Shown piece by piece: positions 1 to 10,245 of a stretch of DNA of 64,000 bases (the stretch's first letter is position 1; every line of letters starts with the position of its first letter). Made by a program: the position numbers and the translations under genes. Under the pieces are notes generated by a model. It was not told the DNA's origin, searched no databases, and was given only the letters and a program-made list of their open reading frames with translations. The stretch is from Thraustochytrium sp. TN22 (Eukaryota > Sar > Bigyra > Thraustochytrida > Thraustochytriidae). The DNA lies in the NCBI GenBank assembly GCA_013306675.1, contig JABLUY010000011.1, forward strand, positions 169,501-233,500, read 5' to 3'.

Positions 1-1
1 G

Positions 2-763
2 CCGCGGTTGGGGCCCGTGGAGATGGGGCGCAGCATCGTGCAGCAGGACGGCGTGCGCGGGCTCTTTAGCGGGCTGACTGCGTCGCTGGCCAGGCAGGCC
101 GTGTATTCGAGCGTGCGCTTCGGCGTGTACGACTCGGTCAAGGAGGCGCTGGGCGAGGTGCCTGGCGAGCGGGAGTTGTCCCTGTGGGAGAAGGTGGGCG
201 CCGGCCTGGTGGCGGGCGCCGTGGGCGCTGTCGTGGCGAACCCGTGCGACGTGACGTTGGTCCGCATGCAGGCCGAGGGCAAGCTGCCTGTGGCGGAGCG
301 CCGCGGCTACCGCAACGTGCTGCACGGCATCATGAGCATCGGGCGCTCGGAGGGCCTGGGGGCGCTCTGGAGCGGGTGCGGGCCGACCGTGGCTCGCGCT
401 ATGATTGTGACGGCCTCGCAGTTCGCCGCGTACGACCAGATCAAGCTCTCTCTGTTGCAGCTGGGCGCCTCCGACACGCCTTCCACGCACCTGTCTGCGG
501 GCTTCTTGGCCGGCTTCGTGGCCAGCTGTACGTCGACTCCGGCCGACACGATCAAGACGCGCATGATGAACAGCACGCCCGGGACGTACAATGGGCCGGT
601 GGACTGCGTCATGCAGACCGTCCGCAAGGAGGGTCCTCTGGCGCTGTACAAGGGCTTCGTGCCTACCTTCGTGCGGCAGGCGCCCTACCTGGTGGTCATG
701 TTTATCACGCTCGAGCAGCTCAAGAACTTTTACGCGTACATTGACGGCGAGACGACCTTGTAG
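2..763 (+). CDS. Mitochondrial carrier (SLC25), dicarboxylate/oxoglutarate type, 5'-truncated by window
   Basis: The frame is open from the window edge, so only the C-terminal ~250 residues of a normally ~300-residue six-helix carrier are present. Two carrier signatures are visible: NPCDVTLVRMQ, then TPADTIKTRMMN, each closing an odd-numbered helix. The stretch around PTVARAMIVTASQFAAYDQIK and the preceding LPVAERRGY loop match the plant-type dicarboxylate/tricarboxylate carrier and the animal 2-oxoglutarate/malate carrier more closely than ADP/ATP or phosphate carriers. Family knowledge: such proteins exchange dicarboxylates (malate, oxoglutarate, succinate) across the inner mitochondrial membrane. 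The exact substrate cannot be read from sequence; an uncoupling-protein-like role is the main alternative. The stop TAG lies at 761-763. The true start lies left of the window. Confidence 0.85.
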   Translation, partial: PRLGPVEMGRSIVQQDGVRGLFSGLTASLARQAVYSSVRFGVYDSVKEALGEVPGERELSLWEKVGAGLVAGAVGAVVANPCDVTLVRMQAEGKLPVAERRGYRNVLHGIMSIGRSEGLGALWSGCGPTVARAMIVTASQFAAYDQIKLSLLQLGASDTPSTHLSAGFLAGFVASCTSTPADTIKTRMMNSTPGTYNGPVDCVMQTVRKEGPLALYKGFVPTFVRQAPYLVVMFITLEQLKNFYAYIDGETTL

Positions 764-2040
764 CCTATCCTGCCTGCATCTGCCCCTGTTTCTCAAAGCC
801 TGCGAAAGTCAAAGCCAAGTTTCATGATTGATCGCCATTGGAACGGCAGGCTTGCCTTGACACGCCCCCACTGGCAGAGGAGCCTCTCTCTGGAAGGAGT
901 CCGAAGGACCCGCCTGGCCGCTGAGCAGGAGCACTGCAAGCAGCAGAGAGCTGGACCCGGAGGAGCAGGAGGAGGAACACACACCCACTTAGATCATGGC
1001 GATCGCTCGACTCGAATCCGTCGCGTTCAAGACTGCTCAAGACTCGACCGGGCTGTAACCATGAGCTCCGGCCAGCGGCCACTGCCAGTGCGGCCGGCAC
1101 GAGAAGCGAGCGAGAGGCGGCCCGGCGGCAGCCAGCCTTGGCACCTCAGGCTCTGCACGACAGAATCAGCCAGATAGCCCGGCCAGACTGACAGTCAGAC
1201 TTCCGTCGCTTTCCGTCGCCTTCCGTCCTCGCACATGGCTCGCGAATCTGGCTCCCGCGCGCTGCTCGCCGCTGCTCCAGCTCGCTGGCCGCTGGCGGGC
1301 TGCTCACCGCTGCCGCCGCTGCCGCCGCTGCCGCCGCCGCGCGTGCCCGCGCGCGTCTCCCTCAAATGGAAATCAAAACTGGCAGCACACACTCACCCTT
1401 GGGGACACGTGCCGCATGTACCCTCGGGACCATCCTCCGCCCCGCCCGCACCTCCGTCCCGTCTCCCCCTGCGCCCACTGGGCCCGCCTTCCCCTGTGGC
1501 TCTTCTGAGGCGCGCGCTCCGTCCAGTCTTCGCTGCGGGCGCCGCTCCCCCGCACCGGAGGCCGGCGAAGCTGGCGTGGCCCTCGCGAGGAGTCCGCAGC
1601 TCGCCCGCAGCCTGCAGTGCAGACTCCAACTTCTCCAAGCGCCCGCAAGCGCCCGGGGCCGGCGGTACAGGCGGCCAGGTGAAGTCAAGGCCAAGGGCCG
1701 GGCGCCACTTGCGCGCAAGCGCGGCGCGCCAGGCGCCACTTGCGGGGCCGACTTGGCGCGCGCGAGAGCGCACTTGCGGCCGCCGCGCCCCGTGCACGGG
1801 GCGCCGGGGCCGCGTTCAAGTTGGCGTGCTTCGCGTGCTTGCTTGCCTGCGCGCGGCGCGAGGGCAGTCGGGCTCCGCCAGACCGCGCGGGCGCGAGGCG
1901 CGAGGCGCGAGGCGCGAGGCGGGCTGCGCGGCGGCGGCGGCGGCGCGGCGCGGCGCGGGCGGCGCGGGCGGGCGGCGGGCGCGGGCTCGCGGGCGCGGCG
2001 GCGGCGGGCCGGGCGGCGGGCGCGCGCGCGGGCGGAGGGA

Positions 2041-2090
2041 GGGAGCGAGCGAGCGAGCGAGCGGGCGAGCGAGCGAGCGAGCGGGCGCCT
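2041..2090. repeat. (GAGC)n microsatellite
   Basis: About eleven near-perfect GAGC units with GGGC interruptions, ~150-200 bp upstream of the GRK start. The same GAGC/GCTC unit recurs at 13163-13230 and 20050-20100. Confidence 0.85.
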
Positions 2091-2192
2091 GCGCGCACGC
2101 GCGCCGGGCTGTATTTTGCCAACGAGGTAGCGGGAGGAGGAGCCGAGCCGGCGGCGAGGCGAGGCGGGGCGAGGCCGGGCGAGGCCGGGCCG

Positions 2193-2225
2193 GAGGCGGC
2201 GCGGCGCGGCGCGGCGCGGCGCGTC
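2193..2225. repeat. (GGCGC)n pentanucleotide run
   Basis: Five or six head-to-tail GGCGC units immediately upstream of the GRK start codon. It belongs to a wider pattern of 5-bp repeats in promoter intervals of this window. Confidence 0.8.
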
Positions 2226-2241
2226 GGCGGCGGCGGGGAGG

Positions 2242-4521
2242 ATGGACATCACCTTCGACGACGTGGCGCACGTGATCCAGGATGCCAAGTATCAGAAGGC
2301 GATCCTGGACACGACGCCCAAGCCGAGCAAGCGCATCGCGCCGGTGGGGCGCAACTTCAACCAGCAGCAGTTCATGGAGAAGTACGAGATCTCGTGCGGG
2401 TCGGTGATCGCCGAGCCGCTCGGCAGGTGGTTCCTGGATAAGTTTGCGGACCTGGAGCAAAAGGTGCAGGACCTGGAGTTTGGCGGGCCGCAGGGCGACC
2501 GGCCGCAGACGCGGTTCCTGGAGTTCGTCGAGGACATTTACGAGCTGCGGCAGCAAGACCCGTCGAACGTGGCGCCCTTCGCCGAGGTGCTGCGCCTGCT
2601 GCGCGAGCACAAGGTGGACAGGCTCGCGCCGGTGGAGGACTTCTTGAAGGGCTCCTCGCCGCGGCCCGAGCGTCAGACGCTGGAGAGAGCCCTGTCCGAG
2701 GCGTACGACCCGGCGGCCGCGGCGGCCGCGGCGGCCGAGGCCGAGGCCGCCGAAGAGGAGGCGGCGAGCACGGACTCGGAGGCGCCGTCCCCGGAGGGCG
2801 AGGGCGAAGGCGACGGCGCGGCCGGCGGGCCGCGGCGCTTCGCGACGGACGGCGATGAGTTCACCGAGGACGAGGTGGCCGACGAGAACGACGTGGGCCT
2901 GCGGCACCGCAAGGCGGCGCACGGCGGTGCGGACGGCGGCGGCGGCGGGAACCCGGCGGACGGGCCAGGGCCCAGCACGATGATGGCGTCCGAGTCGGGC
3001 TTTCTGGAGGGCCTCGAGGCGGAGACGGAGGTGGCCACCTTTGACGGCGCCAAGCCGGGCGCCACGGCGCGCGTGACGTCGGGCGTGCTGACGCCTCGTG
3101 GCGGGCGCGGCGCCACGGCCGGCACGGGCGGGCGCATGATGGCGGCGCGCAGCGGCGTGCTGTCGCGCCTTCACAAGCAGCGATCCGTGGACCTGAACGA
3201 GGCGCTGGACCGCATGATGGAGACGGTCTGCCTGCCCATGTACGAGGCCCTGGTGGAGCACAAGGCCGCCTTTGCGCAGTTCGCGCGGTTCAAGACGTTC
3301 GCGATGCAGCCCATTTCGGAGCGGCAGATCGAGTACCACCGCGTGCTGGGCCAGGGCGCATTTGGCACGGTGCATGGCTGCATCATCTTGCAAACGGGCT
3401 GCATGCTGGCCATGAAACTCATGTCCAAGAAGAAGATCAAGGTCAAGCACAGCCGGAGCCAGGTGGTGGCGGAGCGGCTCGCGCTGGAGACGCTGGCCCG
3501 GCACCCGTCGCCGTACTGCATGAAGCTTCGCTACGCGTTTCAAACCAAGGACGCCTACCACCTGGTGCTGCCGCTGGCCATCGGTGGCGACCTCAAGTTC
3601 CACCTGCGCGCCGGGCCCTTTGGCGAGAAGCGCGCCAAGTTCTACGCGGCCGAGATCGCCGTGGGCCTGGGCCACATTCACTCGCTGGGCTTCATCATGC
3701 GCGACCTCAAGCCGCGCAACATTCTGCTGGATTCGGATGGTCACGTCAAGATCAGCGACTTTGGCCTGGCCGCCAGCATCACGACCAACCAGCTCGTCAA
3801 GGGCCGCGCCGGCACCGAGGGCTACTGGTCACCCGAGGTCATCAACAACCACCGCTACGGCATCGACGCGGACTGGTGGTCCTACGGAACCTGTGTCTTT
3901 GAGCTGCTCGCCGGCTTCAACCCGTTTTCCACCAAGCATACCGGTATGCAGACGCGCAACCAGGGCACGCGCTCGGCGCCCGTCAAGTTCCCGCGCACTG
4001 TACCGCAGAGCGCGCGTGCGCTCATCCTCGCGCTCCTGGACCGCAACGTCGAGACGCGCCTCGGCACCAAGCGCGGCCTCGAGGACGTCCTCAACCCGCG
4101 CGCCTTTTCCTTCTGGACCGGACTGGACCTGCGTCGCATCCGCAACGGCACGCACCCGGTGCCGTGGATTCCGGAGAAGGGCCAGATTTACGCTGCCTCC
4201 CAGAGCGAGATGATCGACTTTGAGGACGACCCGAACGGGAACACGCTGCGCCGCATCAAGCTCACGCCCGAGGACAACATCGACTTTGACGACTTTGTCG
4301 ACCTCGTCGAGCACCAGCGCGACATTGTGCAGATCCTCGCCCTGAACTCGGACGTTGCGCACCTCGCCGACGCCATCGTGCAGCGCTCGCGCAAGCAAGG
4401 CCGTCGCGCCGTTGCGGTGCCCGGTCACGCCGACGAGGCTGCCGCCCCCAATACGCCGCTTTCCCGAGCCTCGGTCGCCGTCCTCGCGGCCTCCAGCGAC
4501 GGTTGTTGTCTCCTCATGTGA
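2242..4521 (+). CDS. G-protein-coupled-receptor-kinase-like AGC kinase with C-terminal CaaX box
   Basis: 759 residues. An N-terminal helix plus an RGS-homology-like region (~45-165, FMEKYEISCGSV... to ...FAEVLRLL) precedes an acidic, Ala-rich linker (~160-330). The kinase domain spans ~365-630: glycine loop GQGAFGTV at 370-377, AMK lysine 392, catalytic Asp488 in MRDLKPRN (HRD His replaced by Met; animal GRKs use YRD), DFG at 506-508, GTEGYWSPE activation segment. A GRK-type AGC extension follows. The last residues are CCLLM, so CLLM forms a CaaX prenylation signal with an adjacent Cys. Family knowledge: GRKs phosphorylate activated GPCRs at the plasma membrane; vertebrate visual GRKs are also prenylated. 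The ATG at 2242 is the first in frame after a GC repeat. A generic AGC kinase with an RH-like domain is the alternative. Confidence 0.85.
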   Translation: MDITFDDVAHVIQDAKYQKAILDTTPKPSKRIAPVGRNFNQQQFMEKYEISCGSVIAEPLGRWFLDKFADLEQKVQDLEFGGPQGDRPQTRFLEFVEDIYELRQQDPSNVAPFAEVLRLLREHKVDRLAPVEDFLKGSSPRPERQTLERALSEAYDPAAAAAAAAEAEAAEEEAASTDSEAPSPEGEGEGDGAAGGPRRFATDGDEFTEDEVADENDVGLRHRKAAHGGADGGGGGNPADGPGPSTMMASESGFLEGLEAETEVATFDGAKPGATARVTSGVLTPRGGRGATAGTGGRMMAARSGVLSRLHKQRSVDLNEALDRMMETVCLPMYEALVEHKAAFAQFARFKTFAMQPISERQIEYHRVLGQGAFGTVHGCIILQTGCMLAMKLMSKKKIKVKHSRSQVVAERLALETLARHPSPYCMKLRYAFQTKDAYHLVLPLAIGGDLKFHLRAGPFGEKRAKFYAAEIAVGLGHIHSLGFIMRDLKPRNILLDSDGHVKISDFGLAASITTNQLVKGRAGTEGYWSPEVINNHRYGIDADWWSYGTCVFELLAGFNPFSTKHTGMQTRNQGTRSAPVKFPRTVPQSARALILALLDRNVETRLGTKRGLEDVLNPRAFSFWTGLDLRRIRNGTHPVPWIPEKGQIYAASQSEMIDFEDDPNGNTLRRIKLTPEDNIDFDDFVDLVEHQRDIVQILALNSDVAHLADAIVQRSRKQGRRAVAVPGHADEAAAPNTPLSRASVAVLAASSDGCCLLM

Positions 4522-4825
4522 CGATGATGATGATGTGTTTGTGTGTCTTTGTGCTTTTTGCGTTTTTTGTTCTCCTTTGTTTGCTGCACGTGTCTGGAGG
4601 CCTGCAGGAGGGAGGGAAGGAACGTGTGAATTTACAGTTAGGACAAGGGCAAGCTAAACACGCAAGCACAAAGCACGATCACATGGTAAGCAACGGAGAC
4701 GACCGCATCCTTCGTCCGAGGCCAAAGTCAAACGAGCAAGCTTCGGAAACTATTGTCTTGACCGGACACAGGCTTCTTGCTTTCCTCCGGACTGTGCACC
4801 GGCCAATGTGCAAAATCAAATCAAA
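4522..4825. other. Convergent intergenic spacer
   Basis: About 300 bases between the 3' ends of the GRK gene (+) and the HGGG zinc-repeat gene (-). It is T/G-rich just after the GRK stop (TGA at 4519-4521). I see no gene and no clear AATAAA. Confidence 0.6.
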
Positions 4826-6409
4826 TCAAATGCCAGACGAAGTCGAAGAAGCCGAAGGCGGCACGGGCGCAGGCTGACCGTGACCATAGCCACCAAAGCC
4901 ATCCTGAGCATGGGGCTGCTGCTGAAAAGCAGGCGACGAGACAGCGCCCTGTGTGGCGGCAAACTGATGCGAGTTCCAGGCGTGTGGCGGAGCGGGCACG
5001 TGGGGCCCGGCGATGCGGCGGCGCTTGTTGCGCTCGCGCTGAGCCTGGAGATCGGACATCTCGCGCTGCAGGTCACGCATGCGCTTCTCAATCTCATCGT
5101 CAGGGATATCCAGGGTGGACTGTGCATCGGGCTGAGCCGGGTCTTGGAGGCCCAAGGAGGAGTGGTGTGGCGCAACGCCGAGCGCGCCAGCGGAGTGGGC
5201 CGAATGGAGGCGGCAATAACTGTCATTGTACTGCGCAGGGCGATCGCAGCTCGGGTCGTCGCACTTGGCGGGGGCCATGCCGGGGCCCGCGTTGGCGTGG
5301 AGCGGGCAGTAGCCGTTGGTCTTCTCGTAGCGCACGCAGCCGGGGGCGCGGCAGCGCTTGCCACCGCCATGGGCCTTGCAGAAACCGCCAAACTTGGCGA
5401 ACTTATCGCACTCGGGCGTGCGACAGCGCTTCCGGCCGCCGTGGGTGCCGCACAGGCCGCCGGCGCGGGCGAGCGAAGTGCAGCTTTCGAACTTGCAGCG
5501 AATGCCGCCGCCGTGCGAGACGCAGTACTCGGTGGGAACGCGCGGGCTCTTGTTGCAGTTCTCCGCGGCACAGCGCTTCCCGCCGCCGTGCGCGTAGCAA
5601 AGGCCCTTGACGCCGCCGTAGAGCGCGTTGTTGGCGCAGCCCTGGACCGAGCAGCGGCGGCCGCCGCCGTGCTCGGCGCAGTAGCCGCCGCCCGTGGCGT
5701 GCTTGCTGCAGCCGCCCTCCTTGCAGCGGCGGCCGCCGCCGTGGCGGATGCAGTAGTGGGTGGAGCCCGCGGCGGACTTGGTGCACTCGGGCTCACGGCA
5801 GCGCTTGCCGCCGCCGTGACGCACGCATCGCTTGGTGCCTCCCTGGGCGCTCTTGTCGCAGCCCTCGAACTCGCACCGCTTGCCGCCGCCGTGGGCGATG
5901 CAGAAGCCGCCGCCCATGTCGCGCTTGCCGCAGCCCTCGGTCTTGCAGCGGCGGCCGCCGCCGTGGGCCTTGCACAGGCCCGTGCCGCCCTGTGCGCTCT
6001 TCTCGCAGCCCTCGGCGTTGCACCGCTTGCCGCCGCCGTGCGCGATGCAAAAGCCCTTGCCGGCGTCCAGCTTGGCGCACCGGTTCATCTTGCAGCGTGA
6101 TCCGCCGCCGTGCGCGATGCAGAGCGCCGTCGGGCCCTTGGCCGCGCGGTCGCAGTCCGGCGCCGAGCACCGCTTGCCGCCGCCGTGCGACACGCAGTAG
6201 CCGCCACCCTTGTCCACCTTGTCACAGTTGGGCCGGCTGCACTTCTTGCCGCCGCCGTGTGACACGCAGTACTGCGTCGGGCCCTGAGATGCCTTCTCGC
6301 ACCCGGGGAAGGCGCACTGCCGCCCGTACCTCGTCGGGTCGAGCATGTCGTCTTTGTCCTGATCATCGTCCTCTGGATCCTGCTCATCGTCGTCGTCGTC
6401 CTCGTCGTG

Positions 6410-6440
<31 letters not shown>

Positions 6441-6637
6441 GCCTGCTGCTGCGCCGCCATCATCTCCGCATCCGCGTCCTGCCGCTGCTGCGGATGCATC
6501 TGCTGCTGCATCGCATGCATCTGGTGCATTTGATGCATCTGCTGCATCTGCTGCATCTGCTGCTGATGGTGCAGGTCCGCGCCGTCCTGCCCGCCCCCTC
6601 CCCCGCGCATCATCTGCGCCTGCTGCATGGCGTCCAT
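4826..6637 (-). CDS. HGGG Cys/His zinc-repeat protein (so-called WRKY19-like family)
   Basis: 603 residues. The N-terminal third is Met/Gln/His-rich with a poly-Q run and an acidic Asp/Glu patch. From ~residue 110 to ~450 there are about thirteen 24-27-residue units. Each has a Cys-x4-Cys half, a short Gly-rich loop, then C-x2-H-GGG-(K/R)-(R/K)-C leading into the next unit, as in CVSHGGGKRC. This predicts a string of small zinc knuckles. The C-terminus is Gln/Pro/Ser-rich with a short coiled coil (DDEIEKRMRDLQREMSDL). Such arrays are common in oomycetes and other stramenopiles and are often mislabelled WRKY transcription factor 19; no WRKYGQK motif is present. Function is unknown, possibly nucleic-acid binding. 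The start is the first Met of the frame; promoter side is 6638-7534. Confidence 0.85.
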
Positions 6638-7534
6638 CCCCCCCTCGCCGCCGGGCGCCGGCAGCTGCTGCTCGCCACTGGCCGCCAGGCCAGGCCAGGC
6701 CAGGCCCGCCCCGGCCGCTCGATCGCGTCGCGCGCCCCCGGCCGCCGCGCGCCGCGCCGCCGCGCCTCGCGCGCCGCGCCGCGCCGCGCCTGCCGCCGCC
6801 CGCGCGCTCCCGCTCTGCGCCGCCGCGCCCGCGCCCGCCGCGCCCGCCCGCCCGCCGCCCCGCGCCGCCGCGCGTAGTTATTAGAAGCAGCAGCAGCCGC
6901 GGGTGAGAAAGGAGTCTGTCTGCCGCTCCCGCGTGGCCGCGCAACCGACCACGTGTCGCCGGCGGCCATTCCCGTACGAGCGCGGCCGCCGCGCTCCCCC
7001 TCGCGCCGCTGCCCCTCGGCGCGCCCAGAGGACGCCCCCCCGAGCGGCCCGCCGCCAGGGGCGCCCGGGCCCAGTGGCGCGAGGGGGGAGCCACCACTGG
7101 AGAGTTTGGGGTGCGGCGGGGAGGGGGGAAATCGCAGTGGAGGCGGGGGGGGCGCGGGTCGGCGCGAAAGGCGCAGTGGACGTGGGGGGGCGGGGAGGGG
7201 AGGGGGAAAAAAGGATGCGGCCTCGGGCGAGCGCACAGGACTCGCCGCGGCACTCGAGAGGACGTTTTTCCACGGCAGGGCGGGGAAAGGCGGGCGTGGC
7301 GCGAGGAGGGAGGTCGGCCGAGGGCGCGCGGCGAAGGGCGCTGGGCGGGCTGGCCTCGGTCGGCTGGTCCGCTCGTCACGAACGCATAAGGTTTATACAG
7401 TGATTATCGTTTTAGGGATGTCCGCGAGGAGTTCCATGTTCAGTTGCAATGAGAGGTCGCAAAGCGCAGCGCCAAGGCGAAGCCCTCTACGTTTCAGGGT
7501 AGAGCGCAACTTAGGCCTGGCGGCAGCGCTTCGC
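6638..7534. other. Intergenic: promoter of the HGGG gene and 3' flank of the next minus gene
   Basis: Extremely GC-rich (many GCGCC/GCCGC blocks at 6715-6880), followed by G-rich purine tracts on plus around 7080-7220 and a short A/T-richer segment at 7385-7430. No frame has protein-like composition. Confidence 0.6.
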
Positions 7535-9559
7535 TCATGAGGAGGTGGAACGGTTGAAGCTGTCACCATTGCGGGAAGCTTGGGAGAGGTCTTGGCGCAA
7601 TTGGCTGGCGAGGAGCTGGTGCAGATGATCAAAAGACAGCTCGTTGTTGGAAAGGGTGGATGGGTTGGGCGCACTCAGGGCACGACCGAAGGACTGCGAG
7701 GTGGACTGTTGCATCGTGCGCTGCAGCTGCGTCCACGGGTCAGCGAGCTGGCGCTGCTGGTGTTGGTGCTGGTGCTGAGGAGGCGGGACGTTGTGCACAG
7801 GAAGGTAGGGAGAGGAGGAAGGATAGCCTGCATCGTGACTCGATTTGCCGAGCTGCAGGTGCGGCTGGGGCGTGGTCCAGGACAAGTCGACGGCGTGCTG
7901 CTGATGGCTGCGCTGGCGTTCGAGCTGATGCTGGAGCTGCTGCTGATGCACCTCGGTGGGTGCGAGCAGCGAAGAGTAGAGCGCTTCGTTGGTTGTGCTC
8001 AACAGCGTTTGGTGCAGCGACTGCGGAACGCTGCGCGCGGGCACGGCCATGTTGCTGGGGTGGTGGTGGTGATGATGGTGGTAGTTGTCGGTGTTGTTGT
8101 TGTTGTTGTTGATGGCGCTGCTGGTGGCCGAGGCGAAGGAGCGCAGCGAGGATGGGAGCCCGCCGTGGCGCGCAAGATAGGCCGCGACGCTGACAGGGTC
8201 GTCTAGCGCGAGGTTGGCGGCCATGGCAGGCTGATGAGGCTGCTGCAGATGTTGCTGGTGTTGCTGCTGCAGCGCCTCCATCTGGAGGAGCTGGCGCAAG
8301 TTGTCTGCTGAAGGGCGGGCATCGTGCGGGAGGTGCTGGTGCATGGTGTGGTGCTGCATGGCGGCGGCTCCGGTGCGCGTGTCGAGGACGTGCGGCGGTG
8401 GGGAGGCCGTGCTGGCGCCGAGGCTGGGCGAGCCCTGGTGCTGGGCGGAGGTGGGATGGCGTGGCGCGCCTTGGCGTTTGCGGATGTCGCAGGCACGCGG
8501 GCACATGGCCTTCTCGGAGATGGATAGCCTGCGAGAGAGGACGGCCTTGAGTGCTGCGACTGGGACAATGGCAAGCGCAGCGGAGTCCGTGGCACGGGCG
8601 GCGTCTCCCGCGACGGGTGCCTTTGCATCGTTGTCAGCGTCGTCGTCGTCTTCGTCGTCGTCGTTCTCAGAGGAGCCGGCGCGGGAGCGCTTGGCCGAGG
8701 AAGTCGAAGACAGGGCGGGCGCGTGGGAGGATGCGGCAATCCTGGCCGTGCGCATGGTGGAAGCATCGTCGTCGTCGTCGTCATCGTCGTCGTCGCCGGC
8801 GGCGCCAGCGGCTGCGGCGACGCCCTCGCTGGCCGCCTGGTGCGGCGAGTCGGGGGCCTGGATGCCGCGAGGGAGCGGGAGGTCGCGCGCGAGGTCGACG
8901 AGCACGCACTCGAGTTTGAGCGCAATGAAGTTGCGCTTGCAGGGTATCCTGGCGGCGCGGCTGAAGACGCAGCGCAGAATGGCGCGGCGGTAGCCGTCAG
9001 GGCCGGCGTGGCCGAATAGTGCGACGTTATTCTCGCACTCGATGGTTGTTTGACCGCGCAGCACGCCAAAGGGTTCGCCGTGCTTAGGCGTGAGCGCCGA
9101 GAGGCCGCGCTTGGACAGATAGCCGGCCTGCTGGGAGATGGGACCGCAGTTCCACAGCGTGGCGCGAACGGCGAGGCTGCGCGAGGCGCCCATGCCATGT
9201 GGCGCGATGCGCACGACGAGCTCGGGCGCCTGTGGTACGCTTGTGTTCCCGCGGGTGGCGCCGAAGGGGCGCTTCTCCTTGACGTGCAAGACGTCATGCG
9301 GGTGAAAGGTCTCGCGCGGCAGCCAGGCTGCGGTCTCAATCTCGAGCTGCGGTTCATCCTGGGACATGTTCAAGGCCGTCGTTGGGACGAGGGTTCTGAC
9401 GGCCTCCTCCTTGAGCCGTTGCTGGTGTTTGAGGGCGTCGAGGGCGACGTTTTGGTGCTGGCGCGGACGCCGCGCCGCGGCTGTCGCTGTTGCTGTGGCG
9501 TTGGCGGCGGGCGCTGGCGTCATGGCGTCTCGTTTCGTCGGCTCCAAGCCTCCCTGCAT
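7535..9559 (-). CDS. Unrecognised protein with homopolymer tracts, possible nuclear regulator
   Basis: 674 residues from the first in-frame ATG (MQGGLEP, 9559); a second Met lies 12 codons on. Residues ~50-240 are the only ordered-looking part, with alternating hydrophobic strands and several Cys (ATLWNCGPISQQ, TIECENNVALFG, CVFSRAARIPCKRNF), suggesting a compact beta-rich domain. The rest is low complexity: a ten-Asp run, a second acidic patch, a basic RLSISEK-type segment, long Gln/His/Ser regions, a poly-Asn run and a poly-His run. This layout is typical of transcriptional regulators in microbial eukaryotes, but I do not recognise the folded part and assign no function. The gene follows the HGGG gene on the same strand. 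Confidence 0.6.
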   Translation of the reverse strand: MQGGLEPTKRDAMTPAPAANATATATAAARRPRQHQNVALDALKHQQRLKEEAVRTLVPTTALNMSQDEPQLEIETAAWLPRETFHPHDVLHVKEKRPFGATRGNTSVPQAPELVVRIAPHGMGASRSLAVRATLWNCGPISQQAGYLSKRGLSALTPKHGEPFGVLRGQTTIECENNVALFGHAGPDGYRRAILRCVFSRAARIPCKRNFIALKLECVLVDLARDLPLPRGIQAPDSPHQAASEGVAAAAGAAGDDDDDDDDDDASTMRTARIAASSHAPALSSTSSAKRSRAGSSENDDDEDDDDADNDAKAPVAGDAARATDSAALAIVPVAALKAVLSRRLSISEKAMCPRACDIRKRQGAPRHPTSAQHQGSPSLGASTASPPPHVLDTRTGAAAMQHHTMHQHLPHDARPSADNLRQLLQMEALQQQHQQHLQQPHQPAMAANLALDDPVSVAAYLARHGGLPSSLRSFASATSSAINNNNNNTDNYHHHHHHHPSNMAVPARSVPQSLHQTLLSTTNEALYSSLLAPTEVHQQQLQHQLERQRSHQQHAVDLSWTTPQPHLQLGKSSHDAGYPSSSPYLPVHNVPPPQHQHQHQQRQLADPWTQLQRTMQQSTSQSFGRALSAPNPSTLSNNELSFDHLHQLLASQLRQDLSQASRNGDSFNRSTSS

Positions 9560-10220
9560 GGACAGGGAGCCCGCACCGCTCTTGCTCGCTAGCTCGCTCG
9601 CTAGCGAGCGCGCGAGCACCACAATGATGACCAACTATTTGGGGACTGTCGAATAATGCGCCACCACACTGGGGTCGCTCTCGCAATATGTCCAATGCGC
9701 ACGGCGATGCGAAACGAGGCGAAGCGAGGAAATCCGCTTGGGCTTGGGTCTAGATCGTCGCTGCGCAATGCACAATGCGCAGCAAGCGAGCATGCAACAG
9801 CCCACCCCCCCCCCCTCCAGCCTCTCCCTCCTTCGCAATCAGTCGAGGCTCAAGCGGGAGCCTCCGTGTCCACGGTTTTATGCTGCTCTCAGCAGCCAAC
9901 CGCAAGCGCTGTCGCCCGCTGTCGCCGCCTGTCGCGCCTCCGCGGCCCGCGGCGGCGCGCTCGGTTCGCGCTTTGTCGGACGCACTACCGATGCGTTCTG
10001 ACGCCCCTCAGTTGACACGCCAGCCGGAGCTCTTTCTCCCGGCGGGCTGCGCCGGCGTCGCCACCGGCTGGGTGCGACACGGCGCTGCGACGGTTGCCGA
10101 GCCGAGGCGGGCCGAGCCGAGCCGAGCCTTGCCCAGCAAGGCTTGCAGCCAGCTGAGCTGGCACTGCGGGCAATCAACCGCGCGCGGCGCGGCGCGGCGC
10201 GGCGAGGCGAGGAGCCCGGC

Positions 10221-10245
10221 TCCACTCCACTCCACTCCACTCCGC
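10221..10245. repeat. (TCCAC)n pentanucleotide
   Basis: Four and a half perfect TCCAC units, adjoining a GGCGC run at about 10183-10210. Confidence 0.8.

Larger units (their letters stand above)
764..2241. other. Intergenic region and GRK-gene promoter side
   Basis: No credible gene. The left half is of mixed composition. From about 1880 the sequence becomes almost pure G+C with short tandem motifs: GAGC tetranucleotides at 2041-2090 and a GGCGC pentanucleotide run at about 2193-2225 that ends 16 bases before the GRK start codon. Long reading frames across it, on both strands, are Arg/Ala/Gly-rich by-products of composition. Confidence 0.7.

Noticed and set aside
1816-3744. 642-codon minus-strand frame antisense to the GRK gene
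   Set aside because: A GC-composition shadow of the kinase gene with Arg/His/Leu-rich sequence and no domain.
4826-6637. WRKY transcription factor
   Set aside because: No WRKYGQK and the Cys/His spacing belongs to the HGGG repeat family.
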